A DNA stretch of 64,000 bases, taken from positions 171,240-235,239 of the forward strand of contig MCFE01000022.1 in the NCBI GenBank assembly GCA_002104905.1, in the 5' to 3' direction. Shown one piece after another: positions 44,961 through 56,098 of this stretch. A model generated the notes under the pieces. It saw only the letters and a list, made by a program, of their open reading frames with translations. It was not told the DNA's origin and did not search any database. Numbering within the stretch: the stretch's first letter is position 1; the number at the start of each line of letters is the position of its first letter. Source of the DNA: Basidiobolus meristosporus CBS 931.73 (lineage: Eukaryota; Basidiobolomycota; Basidiobolomycetes; Basidiobolales; Basidiobolaceae). A program made the position numbers and the translations under genes.

Positions 44961-45427
44961 TCTTGATCCAAGAGTTGTATGAATGGGGCTGGAGCGCAGA
45001 TAGAAATTGTCTACATATAGCCCCAGATTTAATGTTATGTATATAGTTATTGTATCTTCGGTTATGCATCACTTGCCTTGTCCAATATTGTACTGGGTAG
45101 CTACAGCCAAATATTGTCAAGTTGTAGCCATCAGGGCAAGCTCTGATTAACCTTTTTAAGGTTTAATCGCACCGATTTGGCGCTTCTTATACTCTAACGG
45201 GGGATAGCATACTGTACTATCCACTATATGGTGAACATATCGCAATCATAAATAATGCCAACCTTGCCCTGATTTGGGAAATCTAATGTTTGCAAACTAT
45301 ATTAGGCTATGCCAAGATGCTTTTTTATTTCAACATGCTACAGCCTCTTGGCAATCGACTAGAGAAAACTTGCAAGAATATAAAGCAGATTACGGTTCCT
45401 TGGAAACACATCAATCACATTGGGAAT
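44961..45427. other. Intergenic
   Basis: 3' flank of the kinase and 5' flank of the membrane protein. The next gene's frame is open through part of this stretch (from about 45290), so its start is uncertain. Confidence 0.4.
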
Positions 45428-46219
45428 ATGACCACTCATATCGTCTTGCTCATACTTTGCAGCGCTCTCTTCGGGGTTTTACTGTTTCCTGCTACTTTCC
45501 GTTATATACGCAGTCGATGGTTTGTAAATCTAATGTTGCTAGCATTCGTAATTGTAAGATGTGTTGCCTATGGTATAGAGAGCTATGCGCTCATCCATCT
45601 GGATGCTTCCAACTTTATTGATTTGTATATCACATCATCTTGCTTACTTGCTGGTGGCTTTACTTTTCTGTTGCTTGCAACCGCATACTGTCTTCAATCA
45701 CTAGTTAAAGAAGTCAGAATGGAGTCAATGCTGAAAATCGGCCTTGTGGAAAACTTTCTCTTTCCGCACCTTCGACACATACTCTCCATCACATCCATCC
45801 TCGGAATTGTTGGCGCCATACTGATGCAGAGTCAATTCGACACAGGGATGATTCTTCGGAAGATCTCTTACATCCTGTACCTTGTCCTGACTGCTCTATT
45901 ACTGCTGATCTCATTGGGTTATTCGTTTACATCTCCGTACAAAACAGCCAGATCATCCTTTTTAATATTGGCTCTTTGTAACGCTCTTTTGTTAGTGAAA
46001 GTAATCTTTGGGACGGAAAATTTGCTGGCAACTCACTTCGCCATACCTGATATGGACACTCTGGCAGGACTCTCTGTATTCACTTCGTACATGGATAACT
46101 TCACAGCCTTTCTCATTTGTGAACCCCTTATGGAATGGTCGACCACTGTCATCTTGTTGTGCCTCAATTTAGCAGTGCGCTTCCGATATACACCTGAGGA
46201 TTCTATCAGTAAGGTCTGA
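45428..46219 (+). CDS. Multi-pass membrane protein, about seven TM segments, unknown function
   Basis: 263 residues from the ATG at 45428 (MTTHIVLLILCSALFG), chosen because the first membrane helix begins there. The frame is open further upstream, with ATGs at 45317 and 45335. About seven hydrophobic helices with short loops, the pattern FVIVRCVAYGIESYALIH in the second helix and GGFTFLLLATAYCLQSL in the third. The layout recalls fungal RTA1-like or DUF7702-like membrane proteins, but I cannot assign it. It is the last ordinary-looking gene before the repeat-rich subtelomere. Confidence 0.65.
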   Translation: MTTHIVLLILCSALFGVLLFPATFRYIRSRWFVNLMLLAFVIVRCVAYGIESYALIHLDASNFIDLYITSSCLLAGGFTFLLLATAYCLQSLVKEVRMESMLKIGLVENFLFPHLRHILSITSILGIVGAILMQSQFDTGMILRKISYILYLVLTALLLLISLGYSFTSPYKTARSSFLILALCNALLLVKVIFGTENLLATHFAIPDMDTLAGLSVFTSYMDNFTAFLICEPLMEWSTTVILLCLNLAVRFRYTPEDSISKV

Positions 46220-48150
46220 AAAGAAAATGTAAAAACTCAATAATAATATCTTTTGGTTTATGTTTCTCAATTTATTGAATTATGCTTAATGGAGCACACC
46301 TCCCTATTTGCAACCAGCAATGTAGAGAGCAGGAGAGTGTATTTCATGGTTGATGGGTATCAAAGTCGGTATGTGAGTATATTTTGGATCAGGTTAAATA
46401 CATATATACATTGAATACGCTAATATACTCACTAAAATGCTCACAATGCTGCTACAGAATCCATGTGAGATCTTAACGAGCCATCATCAGTTTTAGACTG
46501 TACCATGTAGCGCAAGTGGCCTCCAACGATCAAGAAAATCATTCTCATGCTTTGACCGTAGTGTTCCCATGATTAAGGTATATTTTGTACACTGTTGATC
46601 AGCATAAGTTTAGTTATATGGAGGCAGAAGCTTTGTCGATCCTTACCGAATTAGTGTAGAATACTTCTATTTAAGTGCGATGAGACTTAGCTGGGCATTT
46701 GACAGTGGTTCAGGTTGATGCATTCTCAAGATATGCTCCAAAAGTACGAGCCAGTAGGCCAGGTACTACCATTCTCATATTACTAATTGAGCACATTAAT
46801 CTTCTCTGCTCGTGTGTATCAGAACGAATTAGCGGACAATGAGTGGTACAAAGGCTGGCTTCACGGTAGCAACGGGGCTGTATGTTTGTGCATTACTCAA
46901 TCAACATATTTATCAAGTATCTTGAATAATTTCCCATTAGGTTACTTGATTTGCACTGGCTGGAAATTCTATGGTGAGTCTCTTGGACATGTTGAAGTTG
47001 CGTAACAATTTATGTTCCAACATGGGTGAAGCGGGAATAGCAGTGCCCATCAAACCCCTTTTACTGCATATTTCCTTGGTGTATTAGTAAAGCATCAAAC
47101 GTTTTCTATATCATTGGAAAACACTGACTGATATGGTGAATAACGCTTTGGCTTGGATTATACGGCCGATAGGAGTTATTAGCCTAACCCTTTATCTTGA
47201 AGGTGTCATTGCTCTGGAATAATTGTTATTGCGACAAATGGCGAAGAAATATTAGCCGGGCTACAAGTTGTAACACGTTGTTGCACTATTTCAGAGAATA
47301 GCTCTCTCAAGTTGGAAACGTGTTAAACTTACGTTTGTTACTAGGATGTATTTTGAATGCCAAAACGTAACGTTTATTGTATTTGCTTGAGATAGTATTT
47401 TGGAAATATATGTCGGTTCATCATAAGGTTTCTGATTCCTCAATTTTACATATTCAAGAGGATTCCGAGTTGCAACATATAGCTTTAACCTTGGTTTTGG
47501 CTTTGTACCGTACATATTTTGTTACAGCGTAACGTGAATACCTGGCATTAAAGCAAAATCAGAGCATATAGGCAAGACTCAATCCGGAGTATTACGATTA
47601 CACTCCAAATTGGAATACTTTTCGGAGCAAGTTGGTGTGGACATATATTCCGACTAATATTCCTTTCTGCCGAGCCTTTCCTGCTGTCTTCCTAATCATT
47701 TTGCTTATTAGCTAATGATGTAAAATTGTAAGTGTATGCTGGTGATGTAAAATTGTAAGTGTATGCTGGTGCAGCCTATAGTTTCTGATACCCATTTCCT
47801 TATTGAATCCGGATTGAGTCATAAATGTATGCTATGATTTGGCTTTAATGCAACATGCCCACTTGACCCCAAGACAATTCGTAACGGTTCTTAATATAAA
47901 TAGGGATGTAGGTACCGCAAGTGGTACTAAGAAGGGTGTTATTCAGATAGAAGATTCGGGTCAGGAGGGTATTCTAGGGTTCATGGGGCACGCTAATATC
48001 AATTCCTGCTGCTGCTTCTTCACCTACCTCCAACCTTAAGTATGCTTACAATCGGTCCAGGCTTGGTGAAGTATGTACAATAATTGCACCATACTTTGAT
48101 ATGGGAACACTTATCAGATATTACGGCCCACTTTATTCAGTATTTCAGAT
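46220..48150. other. AT-rich subtelomeric sequence without supported genes
   Basis: About 1.9 kb. Only short ORFs. One at 46787-47005 contains RVYQNELADNEWYKGWL, faintly like a fungal lectin repeat, but no gene can be built. Otherwise nothing apart from a 27-bp duplication near 47716. Confidence 0.45.
47716..47769. repeat. Two perfect 27-bp tandem units
   Basis: TGATGTAAAATTGTAAGTGT plus ATGCTGG occurs twice head to tail with no mismatch. A recent local duplication in non-coding sequence. Confidence 0.85.
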
Positions 48151-48152
48151 CA

Positions 48153-48217
48153 AGCTGTGTGGTTGAATGGTTAGGATGTTGGATGAAAATCTAATGACCA
48201 GGGTTCGAATCACAGAT
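48153..48217 (+). tRNA. Degenerate tRNA-like sequence (relic or SINE head)
   Basis: About 65 nt. AGCTGTG at the left pairs with CACAGAT at the right in six of seven positions. TGGTTGAATGGTTAGGAT resembles an A box/D arm with the conserved A..GGTTA loop. GGTTCGAATC is a near-perfect B box/T loop. The T stem's 3' strand is missing and the anticodon loop is irregular (GAA could be read at its centre), so it is not a functional tRNA. Could be a pseudogene or the head of a tRNA-derived SINE. Confidence 0.35.
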
Positions 48218-48950
48218 ACACTTGTTCATTTAAACTTAAATGATGACATTACAATCAAATCAGTTATCCCTGTCCGAAAAGACTATGTGGAGAAACATTG
48301 TAAGCTGAATTTTTAAGCTAAATTGCTATTCCATGGCCATCTCATACTGTTTCCGTATACTGGTCCGCAAAAATTGCTCAGAAATTTTTCTCATTTTCAT
48401 CCCAAGTATGGTTACAAAAGTAATATGGTACTTAATCAATCAATTTTTTTTCAACCAAATTCAAGTTGATAAATTATAGCTTTGGTTTCCCAATTGTGGG
48501 ATTCAAGGCCACAATGGATTCAATTGTAATGGGAAATAGGAGGTGAAGTGGGGGTAATAATAGCCTAACCACTAATGATTCAAGACAAGTTAATCATGAA
48601 CAATACTAAGCCCTAAGAAAAAACTCAAGAAAAGGCTAGTAGAATACCATCCTAATATCTGCTGAACTCCAAGTCTCTCAAAATTGACAACTCAATATAT
48701 CAGGTACTAGCTATTGCCCAGACAAGTAGACATATTTCCAGGCAGAGACTAGGTCAACTAGTATTTGTACCTAAATTGGAACCAGCAGCTCACTACATCC
48801 ACCCAGAGTTGTAACTGAAAACTTGAAGGAAAAACACTGGCTGAATACCAGCAGAATACTTGCTGAAAATAGAGATTTTTGATATGGAAAACATTGCACA
48901 CTGAGCAATGTTGCAGTCCATAGGTGAATAACTTTGTGATCAAGCTGGAG

Positions 48951-49095
48951 TAAAAGTTTGTAGTTACAACTAAATATTCACCCAAGTTGGTTCATTAGAT
49001 TGCTACCTACAAGTCTCAGAGAACTCTGACCAAATTTCTTGTTGGGATTTACTTGGATTATTTTCACCAAAACATCCAGTACCCAGAATATGTAG
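48951..49095 (-). repeat. Repeat R1, partial inverted copy
   Basis: Reverse complement of the right half of R1 at 49503-49848. Shared blocks are the complements of TTTTGGTGAAAATATT, AAATCCCAAG and GGTAAATATTTAGG. Truncated where the E2 repeat begins at 49096. Confidence 0.6.
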
Positions 49096-50095
49096 CCAAC
49101 TTTACTCTGCTAGAACAGCCAGTACCCTAACTGATTTTCCCAAACCCAAACATAACTAATCCCAGTTATGGCTCATTTTATCCCTTCTCAGAATCTATTT
49201 TTAGCTGTTACACTTGATAAATTTTCATGTGGTCATTATGTCCTCAACTACTCTGCTAAGCCTTTTCAAGTGACTAGTCATCTGAGATCTATCCACCACT
49301 TAGCAGTTGCCAAGACATAGGCTGTTTGATGATGCAATCTGCATATATCTTATGCACCTGTCAACACCCAAGCTGATTGCAATCAATCCAGTATCTTGCA
49401 CTTACTAATTCAACTTAATCAGAAAGTTATAAGTAAAGCTTACTGAACCTTTTGGTTTACTGTGTGTCTCAGCAAAATTAAGAATTTAGCAATTCTACTC
49501 TATGTTGTAAGCATCTTGGAGATATTGGAAGTGATTGGGACAACAAGTAGATTATGTGGTTTTCACTTAATGATTTATTGAATATAAAAGTAGTATTTAT
49601 ACTTTTACATGGTCTTGGCATTACAAACACATAGAATAGGTTAACAAAGGTCCCAAGAGCATGTGTGCAAACTTTGGGGCTGTTTGGACAACTTTGAGAA
49701 TTTTCATGTTCTGGGTACCTGGTATTTTGGTGAAAATATTCTAAGTAAATCCCAAGGAATTTGGTCAGTATTCTCTAAAATTTAAGGGTAATGATTTAAG
49801 TAACTAAGTTAGGTAAATATTTAGGTGGAATGATGAATTTTTACAACATTTTAGACTCTACCCAAGCCTAGCATATCTAGCACCCCAAGAACATCAAGCC
49901 TAGCCTGCATAGCAAGCCAACTCTGTTGCCTTTATAACTAAACCCAGCTATATACAAGACCACTATTAGACCGGAATCTCTCTGCTAATATTTCCACCAT
50001 CCTCTAACAATTCTAAGATTCCTCACTTGATTATCCCTTTGGTTCAGCTGAACCATTCAGGAGTATTATTTCACTTTTCTCTTCTATACAACAGT
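49096..50095 (+). repeat. Repeat E2, copy 1, interrupted by R1
   Basis: 49096-49502 and 49849-50095 match 57881-58556 block by block. Shared words include TACCCTAACTGATTTTCCC, AGTCATCTGAGATCTATCCA, ACTGAACCTTTTGGTTTA, TCTGCTAATATTTCC and CCTTTGGTTCAG. The R1 element lies between the two halves, so R1 inserted into E2. E2 is probably an old LTR or long terminal repeat. The sequence after it (50097 onward, with SADKLDG ... WWVKKRM visible across frame breaks) faintly resembles a copia gag start. Confidence 0.7.
49503..49848 (+). repeat. Repeat R1, full copy with TG..CA ends
   Basis: 346 bp beginning TGTTGTAA and ending TTACAACA, a perfect 8-bp inverted terminus of the LTR kind. About 300 bp of it recurs at 51200-51502, and its right half recurs inverted at 48951-49095. 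Best read as a solo LTR nested inside E2. I could not identify a clean target duplication. Confidence 0.65.
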
Positions 50096-50736
50096 TATGA
50101 GCCCCAAGCTGCCATTCTCTGCAATGTCTGCCAATGCTATTGCTTGTATTTTCCCCTCTGCTGACAAGCTGGATGGAGTTAACTCTTAAGACTGGTGGGT
50201 GAAGAAGAGGATGCTGCCATAGGGAACAGTCCTTAGGGCTATTTTTACAGAGAAGAGTGCCCTCATATTGGTTTAGGAGAAGAATCCTTAAAGTGCAAGA
50301 AGAAAGTACAAGGGCTAATCCACCATTGAATTAGTGACTTTGCCATTATATCCTTTGCCCATAACAGTGAAAAGTTTATGTATCAGAAGATGTTTGAGAA
50401 ACATCACCTTGGAGGGTTTGAAAAGCACATCCAAAATTTTGACATCAAGTGCCCCTCAGATGTCATTGTATTAGTTCTTGGCTTACAGCTTGTTTCCTGA
50501 TCCCCAACAATCATCAGGCCCTACTTTACACCATAGTGGCCTACTACTGCTAACATATCTTACCTCTAGCCTAGTCACCTCTGTTTCACTTACACTATTA
50601 CAGCAAACTATTTGACTTATTTCCACTAAAGCTCAGATGGCCACATGCACTACCTGTATTTCCCATCATAACCTGTACCATTATTACTCTCAACCTTATA
50701 TATTGCCAGCAGCCCTGTCAGAGTCTGCCATGCTAT
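50096..50736. other. Degenerate interior between inverted E2 copies
   Basis: No intact ORF. The left end has a broken gag-like reading (MSPKLPFSAMSANAIACIF, then SADKLDG). The rest is unrecognisable. Confidence 0.4.
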
Positions 50737-51199
50737 TGCAGCTGAGAGAAAAGTGTAATAAAAACTCTCAAATCTCTTAGCTGACCCAAAGGGACAGTTG
50801 AGTGCATAATCTCCAAATTGTCAGAGAGAAGTGAAAATATTAGCAGAAAGGTTTTGGTCTGATATTGATCTTGAATATAGCTTTGTACTGCTATATAGGC
50901 AATACAGTGGATTTGCTATGCTGACTAGGTCAGGGTAGCATCTAGAACAGAATTGCTGAATTATTAATTTTGCTGAGAGATAAACTTAAATTTATTGAGA
51001 CATAGACTTAACCAAATTTTATGGTAAGCTTAGTTTATACTTTTCTGGTCAAGATATATTAGCAAGCACCAAGAGACAAGATTACTAATTGAAATCAATC
51101 TGGGTATAGATAGGTGGATAAGATAAGTGAGAATTGCATCTTCAATCAGCTGCTGTCTTGGCAATTGCTGAGTGATTGAATGGATATCAGATGACTAGG
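50737..51199 (-). repeat. Repeat E2, copy 2, inverted and partial
   Basis: Reverse complement of most of E2. Blocks such as AACCTTTCTGCTAATATTTT, TCTGACAATT, AGAAAAGTATAAAC and CCTAGTCATCTGA align with 58060-58530. With copy 1 it makes a fold-back arrangement whose inner ends face each other. It stops exactly where the next R1 copy starts. Confidence 0.6.
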
Positions 51200-51502
51200 T
51201 GTTACAAGAGTCTTGGAGATATTAGAAGTGATTGCAAGAGCAAGTACATTATGTGTTTTTCACTTATGAATCATTGAATGTGGAAATACCCTTTATACTT
51301 TTACATTGTCTTGGCATAGCAAGCATGTAAGATATATATAGGAAGGTCTTAAGAGCATGTGTGCAGAGTTTGGGGCTGTTTGGATAACTTTGTGAATTTT
51401 CATGTTCTGGGTATCTGGTGTCTTGGTGAAAATATTTGTATGTTATGATATCTGTAACTAAGGTAGGTGAATATTTAGGCACAATTACAAGTTTTTATAA
51501 CA
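51200..51502 (+). repeat. Repeat R1, second direct copy
   Basis: Starts TGTTACAAGAGTCTTGGAGA and ends TTTTTATAACA. Matches 49503-49848 along nearly its whole length (for example AAGAGCATGTGTGCA, TTTGGGGCTGTTTGGA, TTTTCATGTTCTGGGTA). Confidence 0.65.
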
Positions 51503-52944
51503 TAGAGATCATATGACTATATCTTACCACTTGCAAATTTGTCATGAGTAGGATGTTAAAATCTCATCAGATACACAATACTGTTGACTAAGACAAGTAT
51601 TACAAGCTAGTATATAATGGACCATTTAGAAGTGGGAGAAAGTGCAATAATCAATGAAAGAAAGGCACACACATGAACTTGCCATTATGAAGCTAGGATG
51701 AGCAATGTGAGACTTAAATTGCAAAATATTTCCCAAGGTAAGCCATATAACTGTTTGGCCAAAGGCAGACACAACCCTGATCAAAAGCAAATTCAACTAA
51801 TAATGAGAGAAAGATACAACTGGGGGGACCAATGCTTAACAAGGTGAGGGAGCATGTTGGCTCAATAGAGTGAGCTCATAGTTGGTCTCCAGTATACCAT
51901 TATGGCTAAAGTGTCTGCATCAAAGCATATGCTTGCCAAAGATATAGGATGCAAATATTTTGGGAATGTGCCAAATTTACAAGCTTTGCACCAATAAACC
52001 ATCCAGTCTGAGTATTAAAAGTATGCAGTTGGAGCATGTGGGCATGTATTCAGAGGTTAATTGGTAAGAAGCAATAGCTTGTGCAGCTCATACTATATTC
52101 AATGTACCTGTGGTTAAAAAGTGATTTTTTTGTTATGCACTGAATTGCCAATACTGGGGGGGGGGTGTTGGAGCAGCAACATATCTTGAAAAATAGTATG
52201 GTGGAAGCACACAATATGTAATGGCAGTCTTTATGTATACCACTGTAAGTCCATCAAGGATTTGGCAGCAGGTCATCAAAACACTATGACTGTTTTTACT
52301 ACTGCTGGCAATCCATACCAATTGACCAGTTATGTGGAGCAGATCTGCCATGATAATCCAATCAAGACAACTCCAAGATTTAGCAGTTTTGCTAGGTGGA
52401 GCTATTTTAGTTGTGTCATAACAGATTATTGAGAGTTAGATCTGGTTCAGATTCACCATGGAAGATGAGCAATGTACTCCAACATACTGACATTCTCTAT
52501 TATTGTGAGTGTGGCAAACCAGATGTTGTACTAGCCCTCTGCACCTACTTATGCACCCTTGTTAACAACTGAACAGCAAGGTAATGAAGAATACAAAGAT
52601 CATGAATCCAACAACATTAATAAATGGGGTAAAAAAATGACTATTCAGTGAGACTTATAACCCATTCATTATGGACATTAGATGCTAAAACCATCAGCAC
52701 AGACTGCCACAAGGTCAAGAGCACTTTTCTCTTGAATGCAAGTAACACTAATAATGGAACAGTAGCTATGGACCTAAGCTGTCTGTAGGGTACACTAGTG
52801 CAATACATTGACTATAGCAAATTACCAAGGTGGTGGCAAATATTGTTACTGTTATTAAAGGATGAGTTAATCCCAAAATTCAATGCCAATTGGCCAAATA
52901 TTTACCAAGTGCTTATTTATCCATGTTGACTGTGCCTGATTATA
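51503..52944. other. Subtelomeric sequence without supported genes
   Basis: About 1.4 kb, AT-rich, includes a run of ten G at about 52156-52165. No ORF with recognisable content. Confidence 0.45.
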
Positions 52945-53640
52945 TCAGGCTTTCCACTTTGTCTAATGTGACATGGCCTAAGAATTGCCCACTACTCAAA
53001 GCTGGCTTTCCGTCTTCAATTGCTTTTGCAAACTGGACTGCCTTATCGTGCTTCCACTTCTTGAAATGGCGATATACCTGAGGATACTCAGTCTTCATAT
53101 TGATCAACTTCAAGTGCACTCCCATCGCGCCACCCCATAGAAATAGGCATCGGCAACAGTACACGAGTCTCCAACAAGCCAAGAAGCTCTTCGAGTCGTG
53201 CATAGCCAAGTCTTATACGCTCCCCTCCCTTGTCTTATTGACTGTTGGGCTTCTGGATCATCAGCCAATTTATGTGGACTGAAAATAGGTATGAACGATG
53301 TGTGGAAGCCAGCATGGAGATAGGCGAGAATGTAGTTGAGTCTGCCAGACTCCCTTGTTCCCTGTTGGAAGCCTAGTCGCTTACTAAGATCCTTTGTGGC
53401 TTGGTGATGTAGAATCGCCAGGCTTTTACTTAGCGCCTCATTATCGGGAAGTAATAGTTCTGGAGTTTGGCGCTGTCAATTGATCTTAACATACCTAGTA
53501 TCATCAGGATTAATAGGCATCTCAATTCGGCATAGCTTAAATGGTTCGTTGAGCCACTCGGCAGCTACAATGGAGCCAAAGGAGCAGCCGTGCGGAACGC
53601 CGTAAAATAGGATATACTCACTGGCACATGCATTTTGTTA
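52945..53640 (-). pseudogene. Decayed glutathione S-transferase gene
   Basis: On the minus strand a GST can be followed in order across several frames. The thioredoxin-like start is YILFYGVPHGCSFGSIVAAE with NEPFKLCRIEMP. A middle stretch has SGRLNYILAYLHAGFHTSF, then RLGYARLEELL and LVGDSCTVADAYFYGVARW (the usual LVGD..TVADAY signature). The last helix is EYPQVYRHFKKWKHDKAVQF. Joining these needs at least two frame changes within 100 bp near 53110-53200, and no splice sites do it, so the gene is dead. The longest surviving piece is an 89-codon frame at 52940-53209. Confidence 0.75.
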
Positions 53641-55097
53641 CCTGTTGGTGGGGGATATTTAATAGGTAATTGAGTCAAATATACACTGGTTGATGATCTT
53701 CAAACTGGATTATTGAGCGTCCACCTTAACTAATACTGATTATCTTTACTCCCAGGTGCAGCAAGTCGATCCGATGTTACTTCATATGAGCAGGCACAGC
53801 AGATGAATATTCTAAACAATCATTTAGCAGTCACCACTTTGCAATGTACGATGCTCCTGGTGTTGTTTTTGCAAACTGGATTCTCGTGTCGTGCTTTCAC
53901 TCAACGAGTCTGTCCAATACCCTGGTTCTTGTGCTGGCATTGGACATGTAAGGCGACTAATGGAATGAACAATGAATATTTATTGACGTTGGGTGAAAGT
54001 GCAGTTTTCGGTACATTGGGTGTCTTATATAGGCTCAAGAGACTGCGAATCCTGATTAGCACAATCATCGCCACATCGAACGTCTTCCATAGGCTCAGTG
54101 TACTGTGTGTCATGGTCAGAGCATCCTTCAACGCATTGAGTGTCTACTACCAGTGTTAAGTATATCTCATCTCGTGCTGGATGAACAATAACAATGGGGT
54201 TAGAGCTGTTGTCTGAGTGTTCGGAACTCTTCTGTTTCTAAAGTGCACACCTTCCTTGCCAACGTTGATTAAATGAGGACTTACTATGGTCCCAAAGAGC
54301 TGTTTGTTGCACTGAATATCATCCAGTATCCTTGTTGGGAATGCACTCTACAGGTAGTTCTGTAAAGTAGTGTTCCCGAAGTTTTTTTGTCATTGTGCTC
54401 ACAGAATCCCATGACATTTGAAAAGAGTATAATAATGGCTATTATACAACAGTCCATGTAAGAATACTGCCAATCCTGTGTGCATAATCAATACCGGCTT
54501 GTGTATACTTGAAATATTTAGCTCTTTATTTTGGAAAATCACTAGCCCCAAGCCATAACTTGACGAGGCAATAAGCACATCACTTATATTTCTTGTGGCT
54601 GGCCAGGTGATGATGGCTGCTGCTAGGGCTGATGGAGCGTTTAGTTGATAACATGGGCTTGATCGAACTGCGTGAGATTGTAAAGTGCACAAACCTTTTT
54701 GGAAAGAATGCTATTGACAACGCCCAACAAGACTTAGGATTGCTGAAGCTTGGAGAGATCGAACCCTTGTAATCTCAAAGTCTAGCTTGACCGGTACAGC
54801 TCACCCATTTCCAAATCATCTCCCTCCTCAGTTGACAGCTGATATCCATTGCTAGGGATCAATGTCTCCTGACAGCAAGCTCCAGATTGTTTAGCCTTTT
54901 CTTGCTTGATGCGGATTACGGTCACGATATTGAGTAATGGTACATATGGAGGGATTCAGGGACAAAATATATTGTAAATTCTGGAGCAGGGTCGGTTAAA
55001 ATTACCCCTTGAGCTCAAATTCTTATGGTTAAGAACAAAGGCGTGTTGTAGATAGGCCCAGGGCCACGGTCGCGGCTATTAGGTGAATGTGAATAGA
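53641..55097. other. Subtelomeric sequence without supported genes
   Basis: About 1.45 kb. A 118-codon frame at 53803-54159 contains imperfect internal repeats but no recognised domain and no good context. Not called. Confidence 0.4.
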
Positions 55098-55400
55098 CTA
55101 ATTGTAAAGTTTCAGCACCACATACAGCATCCTCCATACTACACTGTCAAAGTCCGTGTTGATACCATTGGGCAACCTGGCCAACAGTGCCTGATCCTGT
55201 AAAATGAAGACGACCTCCCCTTTCTTTGGCTCACACACCTTAAATAGTCCAGAGTAGGCAGTCATACTTGGTAATCCCAAGTCACCAAGATGGTATGCCG
55301 GTGGAAGAGAAAATCACTTGCGTCCTTAATCTTGAGAAGGTCTTTATCTAGGGGGAATGGCTGAGTATTTTTCCATCCCGGAAGTTTGCTCATTCATATT
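55098..55400 (-). pseudogene. Relic of an MDR-family NADP-dependent alkenal reductase
   Basis: On the minus strand LPPAYHLGDLGLPSMTAYSG continues LFKVCEPKKGEVVF, the signature stretch of PTGR/2-alkenal reductases (LGxLGMPGxTAYxGLxxxxxPKxGE). It then jumps to LPNGINTDFDSVVWRMLY, matching the later LPNGIDxYFDNVGGxML block. The Rossmann segment between is deleted. Upstream, LDKDLLKIKDASD lies in another frame. Clearly a broken fragment. Confidence 0.7.
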
Positions 55401-56051
55401 GTTACTATACGAGTATGATGGCCACATGCAATTTGCTTAGGTTGGTATTGGTGCAGATAACTCAATCACATCGCTATCATTAGTATTTTGCGCTGCCACC
55501 AGATTAGTTCCGGTAGCCGAGTTTGAGGAGTATCAGGTTGCTTGCCCCAGTCTACTGAAGCAACCTGCTTGCTGATCCTTATCTCAATATTAATCCTGTT
55601 CTAGATCTGTTTTATAAACTTGCTTGAATACCTGTTTGTTGATAACACATACTTCTCAAGCATATAAATCGTAGATTAGGCTGGATAGTCCCAGGCAATC
55701 CGTCAGCTTCAGATTGGTTAACAACCTGATCAATACTGTGACATGGTTGTCGATATTTCGAAATTGGTTACCAGTCGCAGGTGGTTGGACATTAAGGTGA
55801 TATCTGTGAGAGTACTGACTAATTGCCAGAGTTGAAGTACAACAAGGCACAGAAATATGGAGTGTGTCCACTATGAAGCCAACTATTTTAACATTAACCT
55901 GGTTACATTCTCTCCGACCTGAAGGTCTCACACTAGAGAGTAAATGTTACAATGGCTAATTGCTGTTCAGCCAATGTCACTCATATACCCAAAATATGTC
56001 TTGTGGACTCACTGGCAAGATGCCAGTGGCATATTAGAGCATGCCCAACAG
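55401..56051. other. Intergenic
   Basis: 650 bp of upstream sequence before the lipase. No gene seen. Confidence 0.4.
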
Positions 56052-56058
56052 TATAAAA
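56052..56058 (+). promoter_or_regulatory. TATA box of the lipase gene
   Basis: TATAAAA, 47 bp upstream of the ATG at 56099, implying a short leader. Confidence 0.5.
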
Positions 56059-56098
56059 TCAGATCCGTAACCAGTTAGCCAGTCAGGAACACATCACG

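Noticed and set aside
46787-47005. Fragment RVYQNELADNEWYKGWL, faintly like a fucose-binding fungal lectin repeat
   Set aside because: One short match only; no flanking repeats of the family and no initiator ATG could be found.
53803-54159. 118-codon ORF with internal near-repeats in a subtelomeric region
   Set aside because: No recognisable family or promoter; the repeats look like low-level DNA duplication, not protein repeats.
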